Assembly (NCBI GenBank): GCA_030066875.1
Contig: JASJAS010000042.1
Location: 1 to 60,447 of the forward strand
DNA length: 60,447 nucleotides
Source of the DNA: Acidimicrobiia bacterium
Lineage (GTDB): Bacteria; Actinomycetota; Acidimicrobiia; Spongiisociales; UBA5794
Direction of reading: 5' to 3'
Both the position numbers and the translations under genes were made by a program. Positions 40,175-49,480 of this stretch are shown here, piece after piece. How positions within the stretch are numbered: position 1 is the stretch's first letter; every line of letters begins with the position of its first letter. Under the pieces are notes generated by a model. The model ran no database searches and was not told the origin of the DNA. It saw only the letters and a program-made list of their open reading frames with translations.

Positions 40175-41164
40175 GTGACGACGACACGTAGCGCCGCCGA
40201 TTGGGTGCTGTCCTCCGAGGAACCTTGGAGCCGGTATCGAGCCCTGCTCGATCTCGAAGGTCGTGATCCCGGTGACCCCGAAGTTCTCGACGCCCGCGAT
40301 GAGATGCTCGAGCATCCCGCGGTCCTCGGGCTGATTGGTCGGTCTGCCGACTGGCCCGGCTACCCGCTGAAACGGCACAACGATGCCGCGCATCCGTTGT
40401 ACGCGATCAGCACCTTGGCCGACTTCGGTCTTGAACGGGAGGACCTCGAGATCGCCGAGATAGCCGGTTCGGTGATGGCACACTTCGACGGCGAAGGCTT
40501 CGAAACGTTGCTGTGGCTGCCGCGGTTTCTCACCAAGGAGGACGACGCCGAGGCGTGGAGTTGGATGCTGTGCGATTCGCCAACGTTGCTGTACTCGTTG
40601 TTGGCATTCGGTTACGGGGACGAACCCGCTGTGCGACAGGCGGTGACCGCTCTCGCCGGTAGGTCCGCCGACAACGGCTGGCGGTGCGGTGCGGCTGAGT
40701 CGCTACCCAGCTTCTCCGGGCCGGGCAGGAAGGACGACACCTGCCCTATTGCCACCATCTACTCGCTCAAAGTGCTCTCGATGGTTCCGGAACTGAGCGA
40801 CTCGGCGATGACGGCCAACGGTGTCGAGGCCATCCTCAGCCACTGGGAATATCAGACGGAGTACAAGCTGAAGATGTTCGGGATCGGCACCGACTTCCGC
40901 AAGCTGAAATACCCTTTCGTCTGGTACGACATTCTGCACGTTGCTGACGTACTGAGCCGATTCCCGCAGGCACGCAGCGACCCGCGTTATGCCGAGTTGG
41001 TCGCCGAAATCACTTCGCAGGCTGGGCTGGACGGCCGTTATGCGGCTGGTTCGATGTATCGGGCCTGGAAGGACTGGAGCTTCGCCGACAAGAAGGAGCC
41101 TTCACCCTTCTTGACCATGCTGGTCCTACGTATCCAGGCCCGGCGAGAGACCGAAGGTCTCTAG
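40175..41164 (+). CDS. Conserved hypothetical, terpenoid cyclase-like helical toroid
   Basis: The 329-residue protein looks all-helical with repeated short helix pairs (DWPGYPLKRHNDAAHPLYAISTLADFGLE, ETLLWLPRFL, PTLLYSLLAFGYGDEPAVRQAVTAL). It has the tryptophan/glycine-rich turns of the alpha-alpha toroid found in terpenoid cyclases and prenyltransferase beta subunits. No DxDD or Zn-binding catalytic motif is seen, so enzymatic activity is doubtful. The GTG start lacks a clear ribosome binding site. Confidence 0.6.
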   Translation: MTTTRSAADWVLSSEEPWSRYRALLDLEGRDPGDPEVLDARDEMLEHPAVLGLIGRSADWPGYPLKRHNDAAHPLYAISTLADFGLEREDLEIAEIAGSVMAHFDGEGFETLLWLPRFLTKEDDAEAWSWMLCDSPTLLYSLLAFGYGDEPAVRQAVTALAGRSADNGWRCGAAESLPSFSGPGRKDDTCPIATIYSLKVLSMVPELSDSAMTANGVEAILSHWEYQTEYKLKMFGIGTDFRKLKYPFVWYDILHVADVLSRFPQARSDPRYAELVAEITSQAGLDGRYAAGSMYRAWKDWSFADKKEPSPFLTMLVLRIQARRETEGL

Positions 41165-41256
41165 CGGCCGGTAGCGGGTCCGTTCCGAAAAATCGATGGC
41201 TTCACCTAGATCTCCGTTGCCGGACCGGATCGTCTTCGTCGAGAATACGCACCCCG

Positions 41257-42735
41257 ATGGCACAGACGAAACGTGGCACGATCGACAGAGACACGCGGCT
41301 GCGGCTGCTGGCAACTGCGGGAGTTGTGGTTGCGGTGCTGCTCCTTGTGGCGGCTCGTTACGGCTACCACCGCGACGAGCTGTACTTCGTAGCGGCTACT
41401 GATCGCCTGGCGTGGGGGTACGTGGATCAACCGCCGTTCACCATCTGGATCGCTTGGATCGCCGAGTCTCTCGCTCCCGGATCCGTCTTCGCACTCCGGG
41501 TCATTCCTGCTCTTGCGATAGGTGTGGTCGTCTTCATCGGCGGCCTGATCGCGCGGCAGCTCGGCGGCGGTCGCACGGCAGTTCTCATGGGCGCGGCTGC
41601 GGTGGCGACGGCGGGCATCTTCTTGGCTGTCGGCCACCTTCTCAGCACGACGACGTTCGACATCCTGCTCTGGTCGATCGTCCTCTACCTCTTTGTGCAG
41701 ATCCTCGATGATGGAGATCCCCGGCTCTGGGTTGTTCTCGGGGCGGTGGCCGGGCTCGGTTTGCTCAACAAGCATCTGATGCTGTTCCTACTGTTCGGCA
41801 TGTTCGCCGGCTTGCTCTTGACCCGGCAGCGTCGTCTCCTCGCCAGCCGGTGGCCCTGGTTGGGCGGCTTGGTGGCGCTAGTGGTGTGGGCGCCAAACCT
41901 CGTCTGGCAGCTACAGAATGATTGGCCCACGATCGAGATGTTGGGCAGCCTGCAGGAGGGCAACTCGGGGCTGGCAGCGGCCATCGAGTTCATTGGTCTT
42001 CAGATCCCGTTCCTGTCGATCGTGCTGTTGCCGATTGCATTCATCGGCCTGCGCCGGATGCTCCGACCCGAAGGTGTGGAGTTCCGGCCCATTGCAGTGG
42101 GATTCTTGGCGGTTGTTGCGTTGATGCTGCTCGCGGGAGGAAAGGGCTACTACGTCGTTCCGTACTACGTGGTGTTTCTCCCGATGGGGATGGTGGAGAT
42201 GGAGGAGCGATGGTCGGCCAGGTCGGGCCGGTTCTCCCGGCGAGCGGTGGCGGGAGTGATGTTGGCCGGCGTCTTCGTGATGAGCCCCTTCTTCCTTCCA
42301 GTGCTACCGGCGAGCGCCGTTGGTCCGTTCAATGCCGTCAATCCGGAACTCGGGGAAACCGTCGGATGGGATGAACTGGCCGACCAGGTCGCCGGTGTCA
42401 ACGCATCCGTCGATGCGGCGGTGGTGTTCACCGGCAGCTACGGCGAAGCCGGAGCAATCGAGTTGTACGGCCCGGAGCTTGGGTTGCCTCCGGCTAGCAG
42501 CGGTCACAACGCCTACTGGATGTGGGGGCCGCCGCCAGATGATGCCGTGCCGGTCATCGTCATCGGGTACGGAGAAGCCTGGATGGATCGAGGTTGTAGG
42601 CGCTGGGATCCCGCCGGCACCATCAGCAACGCTGCCGGCGTCGACAATGAGGAGATGGGTCTCCCCATCGCGGTGTGCCACGAGATGCGACGACCCTGGT
42701 CTGAAGTGTGGGATGAACTTCGCCACTACAACTAG
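41257..42735 (+). CDS. GT39-type membrane glycosyltransferase
   Basis: The 492-residue polytopic protein has the GT-C/PMT (ArnT-like) signature near the N-terminus, AARYGYHRDELYFVAATDRLAWGYVDQPPFTIWIAW, where the Asp-Glu pair is the catalytic motif facing the outside. At least ten helices follow and a C-terminal periplasmic domain (about residues 370-492). It probably transfers a sugar from a polyprenyl-phosphate donor to a lipid or protein. Donor and acceptor are unknown. Confidence 0.85.
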   Translation: MAQTKRGTIDRDTRLRLLATAGVVVAVLLLVAARYGYHRDELYFVAATDRLAWGYVDQPPFTIWIAWIAESLAPGSVFALRVIPALAIGVVVFIGGLIARQLGGGRTAVLMGAAAVATAGIFLAVGHLLSTTTFDILLWSIVLYLFVQILDDGDPRLWVVLGAVAGLGLLNKHLMLFLLFGMFAGLLLTRQRRLLASRWPWLGGLVALVVWAPNLVWQLQNDWPTIEMLGSLQEGNSGLAAAIEFIGLQIPFLSIVLLPIAFIGLRRMLRPEGVEFRPIAVGFLAVVALMLLAGGKGYYVVPYYVVFLPMGMVEMEERWSARSGRFSRRAVAGVMLAGVFVMSPFFLPVLPASAVGPFNAVNPELGETVGWDELADQVAGVNASVDAAVVFTGSYGEAGAIELYGPELGLPPASSGHNAYWMWGPPPDDAVPVIVIGYGEAWMDRGCRRWDPAGTISNAAGVDNEEMGLPIAVCHEMRRPWSEVWDELRHYN

Positions 42736-42769
42736 GGGGAACTAGGTGGATCGCTCAGGGTGATTCCCC

Positions 42770-43828
42770 ATGGCGGCGAGTACCGGCCGCGCCGATGATT
42801 TGCGTATGGCGATGTCACTATCGAAGCGATGGATCAGCGGGTTCGCCTTCGTCTTCCTATCCGCGCTGCTCGTGGTTACCGCTTCGGAGCGGGTCTATTG
42901 GTATGTCGGCGGCGTTTCCCTCGATTCGATCCTCGGTATCGCCATCTTCTACATGATCCCGACCCTGGCCGGGCTGTGGGCGCTTGGCAGCGGACCGTCC
43001 ATTCGGCTGCATCAAGTAGTCCTGGCAGGCGCGATTTTCGGTTTCGTCGTGGAAGGGGTGCTCACCGCCGTTGTTTACGAGGACGGTGTATTGCCGATCA
43101 TGGCAGCGCTGTTTGTCGGCTGGCACGGGCTGCTCAGCGTTGTCGCTTTCTGGTATCTCACCCGGCGCTGGCTGCTCGCGCGGCGACGTCGTTCCTTGGT
43201 CATCGGTTCGGCCGCAGTCGGGCTGCTCTGGGGTATCTGGTCCATCGTCTACACGCTGCCCGAGGCCAGCGAGGGTTTCGAGGCCGGCTTCACCACCATG
43301 GATCCGGGCGGGTTTGCGATCTACGCACTGGTTGTGGGTCTAGCGTTCGCCGCGGCGCACTACCTGATCGGCTACGTATGGCCGAAGCAATTCCAACCCG
43401 GCAAGTGGGGGAGCCGGGGCATCGTCATGTTGCTAGCTGCCTACGCGGCGACGGCGGTGTTGCCGGCCGTTCCCTGGGCTCCGATCAAGTTCGCCATCCT
43501 GGTCGGCGGATCGCTCTGGCTACTGCGCCGCAGCCGGGAAGCGGGTCCCGAGGAGCCATCGGCCATCGCGGCCCTTCAGGGTCACGTGCGATTGCGTGAT
43601 GTTGTGCTCTTGCTAGTCATGCCGGTGGTTTCCGCGACCGCGTACTCGGTCGTCTGGTCGATGGAGCTCAGCACAGCCGCGGTTGAGGCCATCTTCACGA
43701 CGGTGTCGTTGTTGACGGTGCTGGCTGGGCTCAGCGCGTTTGGATGGGCGGCTCGTTGTTCGCTGCGGAGGCCGGCAGGGTCGCGACACGCTCAGGCGTC
43801 GAGTAGCCAGCGAGCGATCTCGACGTGA
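42770..43828 (+). CDS. Hypothetical polytopic membrane protein
   Basis: The 352-residue protein has about ten hydrophobic helices (e.g. ISGFAFVFLSALLVVTASERVYW, GIAIFYMIPTLAGLWALG, VVLLLVMPVVSATAYSVVW) and no recognised family. It follows the GT39 gene by 34 bases on the same strand and may be co-transcribed. Alternative ATG starts at 42806 and 42812 would drop a short polar leader. Its 3' end overlaps the convergent phosphotransferase gene by 37 bases. Confidence 0.6.
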   Translation: MAASTGRADDLRMAMSLSKRWISGFAFVFLSALLVVTASERVYWYVGGVSLDSILGIAIFYMIPTLAGLWALGSGPSIRLHQVVLAGAIFGFVVEGVLTAVVYEDGVLPIMAALFVGWHGLLSVVAFWYLTRRWLLARRRRSLVIGSAAVGLLWGIWSIVYTLPEASEGFEAGFTTMDPGGFAIYALVVGLAFAAAHYLIGYVWPKQFQPGKWGSRGIVMLLAAYAATAVLPAVPWAPIKFAILVGGSLWLLRRSREAGPEEPSAIAALQGHVRLRDVVLLLVMPVVSATAYSVVWSMELSTAAVEAIFTTVSLLTVLAGLSAFGWAARCSLRRPAGSRHAQASSSQRAIST

Positions 43829-44667
43829 CGGGTGAGTATCTCGCCGCCTTCGAAGCCCCAAGCGACTGCGTGTCCAAATGCCCAAAGGCGGGAACGCTCC
43901 CGGTTCAGACCGAGCTCACGTGTCAACCGATCCAGCCGGTGTGTCACGGCTTCGGCACTGTGTCCGAGCTCGGGGGAGCGAATAATCGGGCTCAGCCCGA
44001 ACTCGCGTTCCCCGCGAAGTGGTTTTGGGTCGATCGCAAGCCAGGGCTCCCGGTCGGCACGCAACACGTTGTCGCCATGCAGGTCTTGGTGGACTAGCAC
44101 CTGCTCGCCCTGGCTCGCCGCCAGACCGGGCAGGACGGCCAACGCTTCAGCGAGGAGGATGCGGTCGAATGGCTCCCCGGCGTCCTCGTACTCGGCCGGG
44201 AGGTTCTCAACCCACCTCTCGACTTCTGTCGCGAGGCTTCCATAGGGATCGCCCACTGGTATCCACAGGCGGGGGAGCAGACCGATCATCACCCCCAACG
44301 CGGTATCGACTCCCGCCCGCGACAGGTGGTCACCCGGTATGCACCGCTCGAGCAGTAGGGCGCGACTGTCGGGATCGTGCTCGACAAGCCGGATGGCACC
44401 GTTGCCGTCCCAGTCCTGCAATGCAGCTGCCTCGTGTTCGCTCTCCCGCCCCGGGAATTGGATCTTCAGGGCCAACGCCTCGCCGTGGCGTTCCGCGGGC
44501 ACGACGAGCGAGACGTAAGAGTCCTGATACGGCATTCCCAGCTCGAGCTCCCAGCGTGCCGCCGCTTGTCCTACTCTCGCAGGGAGCGCGTTCAGCCATT
44601 TGGTGCCTGCCTTCGTTGCGCCGAGCCAGCTGAGACTTGCGGGTATGGGCGGCTCGGCGGTCGGCAT
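43792..44667 (-). CDS. Aminoglycoside/hydroxyurea phosphotransferase-family kinase
   Basis: The 291-residue kinase-like protein matches the APH(6)/hydroxyurea resistance kinase family (StrB-like). It has an N-terminal lobe with LALKIQFPGRESEHEAAAL, where Lys and Glu bind ATP; the catalytic loop VLVHQDLHGDNVLRA with HxDxxxxN; and the metal-binding AIDPKPLRGEREFGL. The ATG lies four bases after the stop of the DUF1116 gene, placing it last in the barbiturase operon. Members phosphorylate streptomycin, but some act on hydroxyurea or unknown small molecules. Here a ureido or amide metabolite is as plausible as an antibiotic. Confidence 0.82.
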   Translation of the reverse strand: MPTAEPPIPASLSWLGATKAGTKWLNALPARVGQAAARWELELGMPYQDSYVSLVVPAERHGEALALKIQFPGRESEHEAAALQDWDGNGAIRLVEHDPDSRALLLERCIPGDHLSRAGVDTALGVMIGLLPRLWIPVGDPYGSLATEVERWVENLPAEYEDAGEPFDRILLAEALAVLPGLAASQGEQVLVHQDLHGDNVLRADREPWLAIDPKPLRGEREFGLSPIIRSPELGHSAEAVTHRLDRLTRELGLNRERSRLWAFGHAVAWGFEGGEILTRHVEIARWLLDA

Positions 44668-44671
44668 CGGC

Positions 44672-46078
44672 CTATTGAAGCGTTTCCGCCAGGGCGTTGA
44701 TCCCATCGACGAAGCACTCGATCGGTGCCTCCACCAGCCCGGCGCCGACCATTCCGGTGCCGGGCACTTTCCCGGCGACCCCGGTGTTGATCTGAGGGAG
44801 GACTCCGGTACGCACCACTCGGGCTGCATCTATGCCGACCGGGGTTCCGCGGAACTCCAGCATCGGGATCTGGTAGGCGGGGTGCTCCTCGAGGGTGATC
44901 TCGTACATTGCCAAGGTGCGCCGCACGGCACCGGCCGCGGTGCCACCGACGAATCCGACGATCGCCGGGGCGGCTGCCATGGCGAAGCCGCCGAGGCCGA
45001 CCGTTTCCGTGATGGTCGAATCGCCGATGTCCGGGCTGGCATCTTCTTCGGTGAAGGATCCGAGATAGAGCCCGTCGACCGGTGGAGCCGGGGCGGTAAA
45101 CCAAGCATCTCCAGTGCCCGATAGCCGGATCCCGAAGTCGGTGCCGTTGCGGGCCATCACCGTTACCAGACTCGAAGCCGGCACCCCCGCAGCCGCATCC
45201 GATCCGAGCTTGCCGGCAGCCATCACCAGGTTGAGCATGAAGTGGTCGTTACCGTCGATGAACTTGAAGACATCGAGCCGTTGATCGGTAGGGGCGTCGG
45301 CCCCATCGACCAGGGCGCCGCCTATTTCGCGGAGGAACAGCGATGTCACCGCTCGGTTGCGATTGTGGCCGTCGTCCCCCATCTGGAGCGCTTGGGCAAT
45401 CAGTGCCTGCAGGTCGATCGGACCGCGGCTGCGCAGTGCCGAGCCCAACACCGGGCCGAGTACCCGGTCTATCCATTGCAACCGCTCGATGACTTCGGGG
45501 GCGAAGGCGCCGTAGCGAAGCACCTTGCCGAGACCCTCGTTGAGGGTGGAGTAGGACACGCCCTCGCCGGCTCCGTCTTCAATTACTGCCACGGGCATCG
45601 AAGGCGAGGTCACTCCTGCCATGGGTCCGACTGCGCCATGATGATGGCACGGTGACAACTCGACCTCACCGCGGGTCGCCTTCAGTGCAGCGTCTTCTGG
45701 GTCCGTGGCGAGACCCTCGTACAGCATCGCTCCGATGATGGCGCCACGCATTGGGCCGCTGGCTCGTTCCCACTCGATTGGCGGGCCGGCATGGAAGAAG
45801 GTGCGGTCGCTCATACCGGGAAAGACATCTCGGGCAACTCCGACATCGACGAGGTGAGGCCGGACTGCGAGCAGGCGTTGGATGGCGGTGTTGTTGGCGT
45901 CGACCATCCGACCATCGGCCGTCAACCGGGCCAATGCCGCGGCCGTATCCGGATGGGGTGGACGCCAGTCGGCGCGAGCAACGGCCGCTCCCTGCTGCTC
46001 GATGGAATCGGCCAGCATGTCGGTACCTGCCGCCGCGACCACCGGCTCATTGTCGAGAAGATCGTTCAAGTGGGTCAT
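44672..46078 (-). CDS. allG: DUF1116 protein, oxamate carbamoyltransferase subunit AllG homologue
   Basis: The 468-residue protein matches DUF1116 (YlbE/AllG): PGMSDRTFFHAGPPIEWERASGPMRGAIIGAMLYEGLA, ELSPCHHHGAVGPMAGVTSPSMPVAVIED, DGHNRNRAVTSLFLREIGGAL, NDHFMLNLVMAAGKL and ETVGLGGFAMAAAPAIVGFVGG are family blocks. In E. coli the three proteins AllF (FdrA), AllG and AllH together make oxamate carbamoyltransferase, which converts oxalurate and phosphate to oxamate and carbamoyl phosphate at the end of allantoin breakdown. Here the partner upstream is a barbiturase-type enzyme, so another ureido acid may be the substrate. The ATG overlaps the FdrA stop (ATGA). Confidence 0.88.
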   Translation of the reverse strand: MTHLNDLLDNEPVVAAAGTDMLADSIEQQGAAVARADWRPPHPDTAAALARLTADGRMVDANNTAIQRLLAVRPHLVDVGVARDVFPGMSDRTFFHAGPPIEWERASGPMRGAIIGAMLYEGLATDPEDAALKATRGEVELSPCHHHGAVGPMAGVTSPSMPVAVIEDGAGEGVSYSTLNEGLGKVLRYGAFAPEVIERLQWIDRVLGPVLGSALRSRGPIDLQALIAQALQMGDDGHNRNRAVTSLFLREIGGALVDGADAPTDQRLDVFKFIDGNDHFMLNLVMAAGKLGSDAAAGVPASSLVTVMARNGTDFGIRLSGTGDAWFTAPAPPVDGLYLGSFTEEDASPDIGDSTITETVGLGGFAMAAAPAIVGFVGGTAAGAVRRTLAMYEITLEEHPAYQIPMLEFRGTPVGIDAARVVRTGVLPQINTGVAGKVPGTGMVGAGLVEAPIECFVDGINALAETLQ

Positions 46079-47502
46079 GAGTCCCTCCCCGCGGTTGCCA
46101 GCCGGGCGGCTGCTGCGGCCGCCGCAGCATTGGAGAGCCAGACCGACGCCCCAGCTTGATGCAACGCCGCAGCTTGCACATCGCGTTTCTGGGGGTCCCC
46201 CCTCGTGCCACATAGCGAAACCACCACAGCCAATCCCTTCCTGATCGCGTGTTCGATGGCGGGTGTCAGTTCCGCAGCGGGGTCCGGATTGGCGCCGTAG
46301 CCGAGGACGACATCCATCAAGATGATCCCAGCGGAGGTGTCGGCGGCGGTTGCTTCGAGCCTATCGATGCGGACCGTCTGGTCAATCATGGGGTGTGCCC
46401 GGCCTTGGGTGTACTCGTCATCGCCGTAGTCGATGAACGCATGGCCCGGGTCGTTCTCGGTCGTGCCGATATCACCGACGATCGGCATGGCGACGAAGCG
46501 CGCTTCGTCCCGCAGTGTTCCCCCGGAGAACAAGCCGCGCACCGTCCCGGGTCTATGGTCGGTCTGATCCACGGTCCACGCGGCATAGTCCGGTACCGGT
46601 CTGCCCAGCTCGGCAAGGACCGCACCGGCCCCGGCTTCGAGCGTGTCTTCACCCATGAACGTGATCACAACGGGCTTGCCGCACTCCGCCGCGGCCGCCC
46701 GCACCCGGTCAGCCACGGCAGCTGCCGGAGGTTTCGAGATGACGGAGATCACCTCGACGGACGGATCGGCGTCGAGTGCTTCGAGCGCCTGCAGAGTTGC
46801 CGCAGCTCCGATCTCTTCCGACAAATCGTGGCTGCCGGTACCGAGAGCGTGCTTGACCCCGACCCCGGCGTCATCGAGCAGGCAGCACATCTGCTGGATT
46901 CCCGTTCCCGAGGCCCCCACCATCCCAACCGGGCCCGGCAGCACGGCGTTGGCAAAACCCAACCCAAGGCCGTTGACGATGGCCGTCCCGCAATCGGGGC
47001 CCATGACCAGAAGTCCACGGTCTACCCCGTAGCGCTTCAGAACCTGTTCTTGGGCTACAGGCACGTTGTCGCTGAAGATCATCACGTGATAACCGCGCTC
47101 GAGCGCTTCCATGGCCTCGACGAAGGCGTGCTCGCCCGGGACGGAAAGCAGGACGATGTTGGCACCAGCGACTGCAGCGGCCGAACCAGCCGTCTTCGGG
47201 TCGGGAGCTTCGAGCCCACCGGAAGCTACAGCCTTGTGGGCTAGTGCTTCTTCGAGCACCCGACCAGCTGCGGCGATGACATCCTCGCTCTCAGCACGCA
47301 CCGCCAATACGAGATCGTTCGGCCCTGCCGCAACTGATGTGAGGTCGAATCCCATGTCCCCAAGCAGGCTCAGATTGAGCTCGGTCGCCATTGCCACCAG
47401 TGCGTCGTCGACACCTGCCACCTCCTGGAGCGCCTTGCTGGCCTGCATGAGCCGCACCGAGTCGTGGTAGCGGCCGGGAAAGAGCTCAACCCGAGAGATC
47501 AT
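46075..47502 (-). CDS. fdrA: FdrA-like protein, carbamoyltransferase subunit AllF homologue
   Basis: The 475-residue protein belongs to the FdrA family of succinyl-CoA-synthetase-like proteins. The N-terminus MISRVELFPGRYHDSVRLM aligns with FdrA. Further blocks are the Rossmann-like VMGPDCGTAIVNGLGLGFAN, GPVGMVGASGTGIQQMCCLLDDAGVGVKHALGTGSHDLSEEIG, and HPMIDQTVR...SAGIILMDVVLGYGANPDPAAEL. The histidine of the succinyl-CoA-synthetase phosphorylation site is not obvious. It forms the carbamoyltransferase with the DUF1116 and DUF2877 proteins. Start: the ATG with GGAG 8 bases upstream is preferred over a GTG six codons earlier that overlaps the preceding stop. Confidence 0.9.
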   Translation of the reverse strand: MISRVELFPGRYHDSVRLMQASKALQEVAGVDDALVAMATELNLSLLGDMGFDLTSVAAGPNDLVLAVRAESEDVIAAAGRVLEEALAHKAVASGGLEAPDPKTAGSAAAVAGANIVLLSVPGEHAFVEAMEALERGYHVMIFSDNVPVAQEQVLKRYGVDRGLLVMGPDCGTAIVNGLGLGFANAVLPGPVGMVGASGTGIQQMCCLLDDAGVGVKHALGTGSHDLSEEIGAAATLQALEALDADPSVEVISVISKPPAAAVADRVRAAAAECGKPVVITFMGEDTLEAGAGAVLAELGRPVPDYAAWTVDQTDHRPGTVRGLFSGGTLRDEARFVAMPIVGDIGTTENDPGHAFIDYGDDEYTQGRAHPMIDQTVRIDRLEATAADTSAGIILMDVVLGYGANPDPAAELTPAIEHAIRKGLAVVVSLCGTRGDPQKRDVQAAALHQAGASVWLSNAAAAAAAARLATAGRDS

Positions 47503-47516
47503 CTGTTTGTCTCCGA

Positions 47517-48380
47517 TCACGAATGCGAACTGAACTCTACGAGGGACCGCGCCCCGAGCACGATCCCTGCGGCCAATGCCGGTCCCGAGCTGTGCCCCAC
47601 GTCTTGGAGTCGAGTATGGGCGCCGCCGATGTCACCCCGACCCGCAAGCGCTCGGATCAGTCGACCCGCCGGTTCGGCGACCTGCCCGCGAAGCCCGTAG
47701 CGAATGAGCGCGGCAGAGAACGTGGTCGTGCGGACGTCTGCGAGCTTCGTCAGGGGATGAGACACACGGTTGAGGAGTCGTTCTGCTTGGGCCAGTTGCA
47801 GCGCTTCTCCAAAGAGCCGAAGCGCCGCCAACGACCCGGCGACGTAGTCGTCTCCCTCGGGTGTCAGGCCCGATCCCTTGCCCAGAAGCGTCTTGGCGGT
47901 AGCCAGTAACTGTGTGGGGGAGAGGTTATGGAGGGCCTCGTGAAGGCCTTCCGGGTCGATGCCGGGAACGGATGACGGAAGGTAGGCGAGCGCCTCTTCG
48001 AGCTGTGCGGCGGTTAGCGCAGGTAGTGCGGGACGCGGGTCCCACCACCTACGGGCGACGACGGTGACATCCCCGAGCGTGATCCGGCCCTGACCGATTT
48101 CGACCTCGGCACCGTGCTGCACCGGCTGCAAGACCGCGTCTGCGGCATCGGCAGCTATCTCGACGGCGTTCGGAAGGCGGGTGGCGTCGCGGGTGGACAC
48201 AACAATGACCGCGTCCTCGAGACGGAGCCACACGGCGTAGGCAGAGGTGCCCAGGACCTCTGCGGTCCTGGGCACTGTGAGCAGGCCGTGGATCGCGGTA
48301 CTCGCCAAGCCAGCTACCAGCTGCGGAGCGTCGGCCTTCCGGCTTGCCGGCGACCCTTCAAGCGCCGTTGGGCGGGACAC
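47517..48380 (-). CDS. allH: DUF2877 protein, carbamoyltransferase subunit AllH homologue
   Basis: The 287-residue protein is assigned to DUF2877 (YlbF/AllH) by the glycine-rich block LLGKGSGLTPEGDDYVAGSLAALRLF, followed by VRTTTFSAALIRYGLRGQVAEP. It is the third component of the FdrA-type carbamoyltransferase. The GTG start lies two bases after the barbiturase-family stop codon, so the enzyme that opens the ring and the putative transferase are translationally linked. The N-terminal 60 residues are less conserved. Confidence 0.85.
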   Translation of the reverse strand: MSRPTALEGSPASRKADAPQLVAGLASTAIHGLLTVPRTAEVLGTSAYAVWLRLEDAVIVVSTRDATRLPNAVEIAADAADAVLQPVQHGAEVEIGQGRITLGDVTVVARRWWDPRPALPALTAAQLEEALAYLPSSVPGIDPEGLHEALHNLSPTQLLATAKTLLGKGSGLTPEGDDYVAGSLAALRLFGEALQLAQAERLLNRVSHPLTKLADVRTTTFSAALIRYGLRGQVAEPAGRLIRALAGRGDIGGAHTRLQDVGHSSGPALAAGIVLGARSLVEFSSHS

Positions 48381-48382
48381 CC

Positions 48383-49480
48383 CTACCCGACGTCGACGAT
48401 CGCGGCTACGGGGCCGCCGCCACTGGGACCTTGATGCAAGGCCGCCACCGAGACAAACACCGCGGCGTCGTTGACGGCAGCACCGACTACGCCGCCGACC
48501 GCACCCTTGATGTGCCGGTGATGGTGGACGTCGGAATCGTCGAGTGACACCTGGCGCCGCCCGCGAAGACGCGAGGTCGGATCCGCTTCGCACTTGACGA
48601 ACACGTTGACGAGCTTGTCGCCTAGATCCTGGTACCGGGCTCGCTCGGGAAGGTCGAGGCCGGCGTTGCGGATCGCCCGATACACGCCTTCCTGATCGAG
48701 GGCGTCGTTCATCACGTCGTGGCCGATGCGATAGCGTCCACCGGCCCCGGGAGCGTTGCCCACAACCACGGTTTGCGCTTGGTCGAGTTCGACGCCCGAC
48801 GAGCACGACGCCACCGACGAGAAGAGGGTGAGGTCGTGGCCGATCTGCTCCGCGGTCGGCATCCCGATCTCGCCCAGGGCAACGGCGATCCCCAAGGCGG
48901 ATGTGCCGTTGGAGACGTTCATGGACTCCAGTGGATCCTCTGTGTAGACCGTGTGGCCGCGCGCCTTGGCGTCGTTGATCGTTTCCATGACCAGCAGCGG
49001 GGTCTTCGTTTGGACGTAGTGAACGTCGGCGGGATCCTCGATCCCGGCCTCGGCCATGGCCCGGCGCACCCCCTCGGCAACCTTCTCGACCATGGCAGGC
49101 CGGCCGATGTCTTCGGGAAGGATCACATCGCTCATCGCATAGCCGACCGCAAGACGCGGTTCACTCGACGCCGGCCCGTCGTCCTCGACCTTGGCGAACA
49201 CTGTGGCGTGCGGGCACAGGATGCCGTCCGTGCCGCCGGACCACACCATGGGGATCTCTTTGACCTCTTCGAAGGGTCGGGTGCCCTTGTCCATCAGCAC
49301 CTTGCGAAACGCTTGGTCGGCCAGGATCCGGGTGAAGTCGTTGACCCCGCCGTTGCCCTCGGTCTTGCCGACAACGGCTACGACGCCGTCGGCATCGAAC
49401 ACGCCATCATCAATCAGCTTTGCCAGCCCCGACGCGTCACTAACACTCTCGAGAACGACCTTCCGTACCTCTATGGCCAT
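48383..49480 (-). CDS. Ring-opening amidohydrolase (barbiturase / cyanuric acid hydrolase family)
   Basis: The 365-residue protein has the threefold pseudo-symmetric AtzD/TrzD/barbiturase fold (AtzD has 363 residues). Conserved blocks are [17 protein letters not shown] (Lys39), [14 protein letters not shown] (Ser81), [10 protein letters not shown] (Lys159), [12 protein letters not shown] (Ser227/228), [11 protein letters not shown] (Lys296), and the C-terminal [14 protein letters not shown]. The paired lysines and serines form the catalytic centre. The family hydrolyses either barbiturate to ureidomalonate or cyanuric acid to carboxybiuret; the N-terminal [18 protein letters not shown] and DSDVHHHRH segment do not decide. 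First gene of the operon; the ATG follows GGGAG. Confidence 0.9.
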   Translation of the reverse strand: MAIEVRKVVLESVSDASGLAKLIDDGVFDADGVVAVVGKTEGNGGVNDFTRILADQAFRKVLMDKGTRPFEEVKEIPMVWSGGTDGILCPHATVFAKVEDDGPASSEPRLAVGYAMSDVILPEDIGRPAMVEKVAEGVRRAMAEAGIEDPADVHYVQTKTPLLVMETINDAKARGHTVYTEDPLESMNVSNGTSALGIAVALGEIGMPTAEQIGHDLTLFSSVASCSSGVELDQAQTVVVGNAPGAGGRYRIGHDVMNDALDQEGVYRAIRNAGLDLPERARYQDLGDKLVNVFVKCEADPTSRLRGRRQVSLDDSDVHHHRHIKGAVGGVVGAAVNDAAVFVSVAALHQGPSGGGPVAAIVDVG

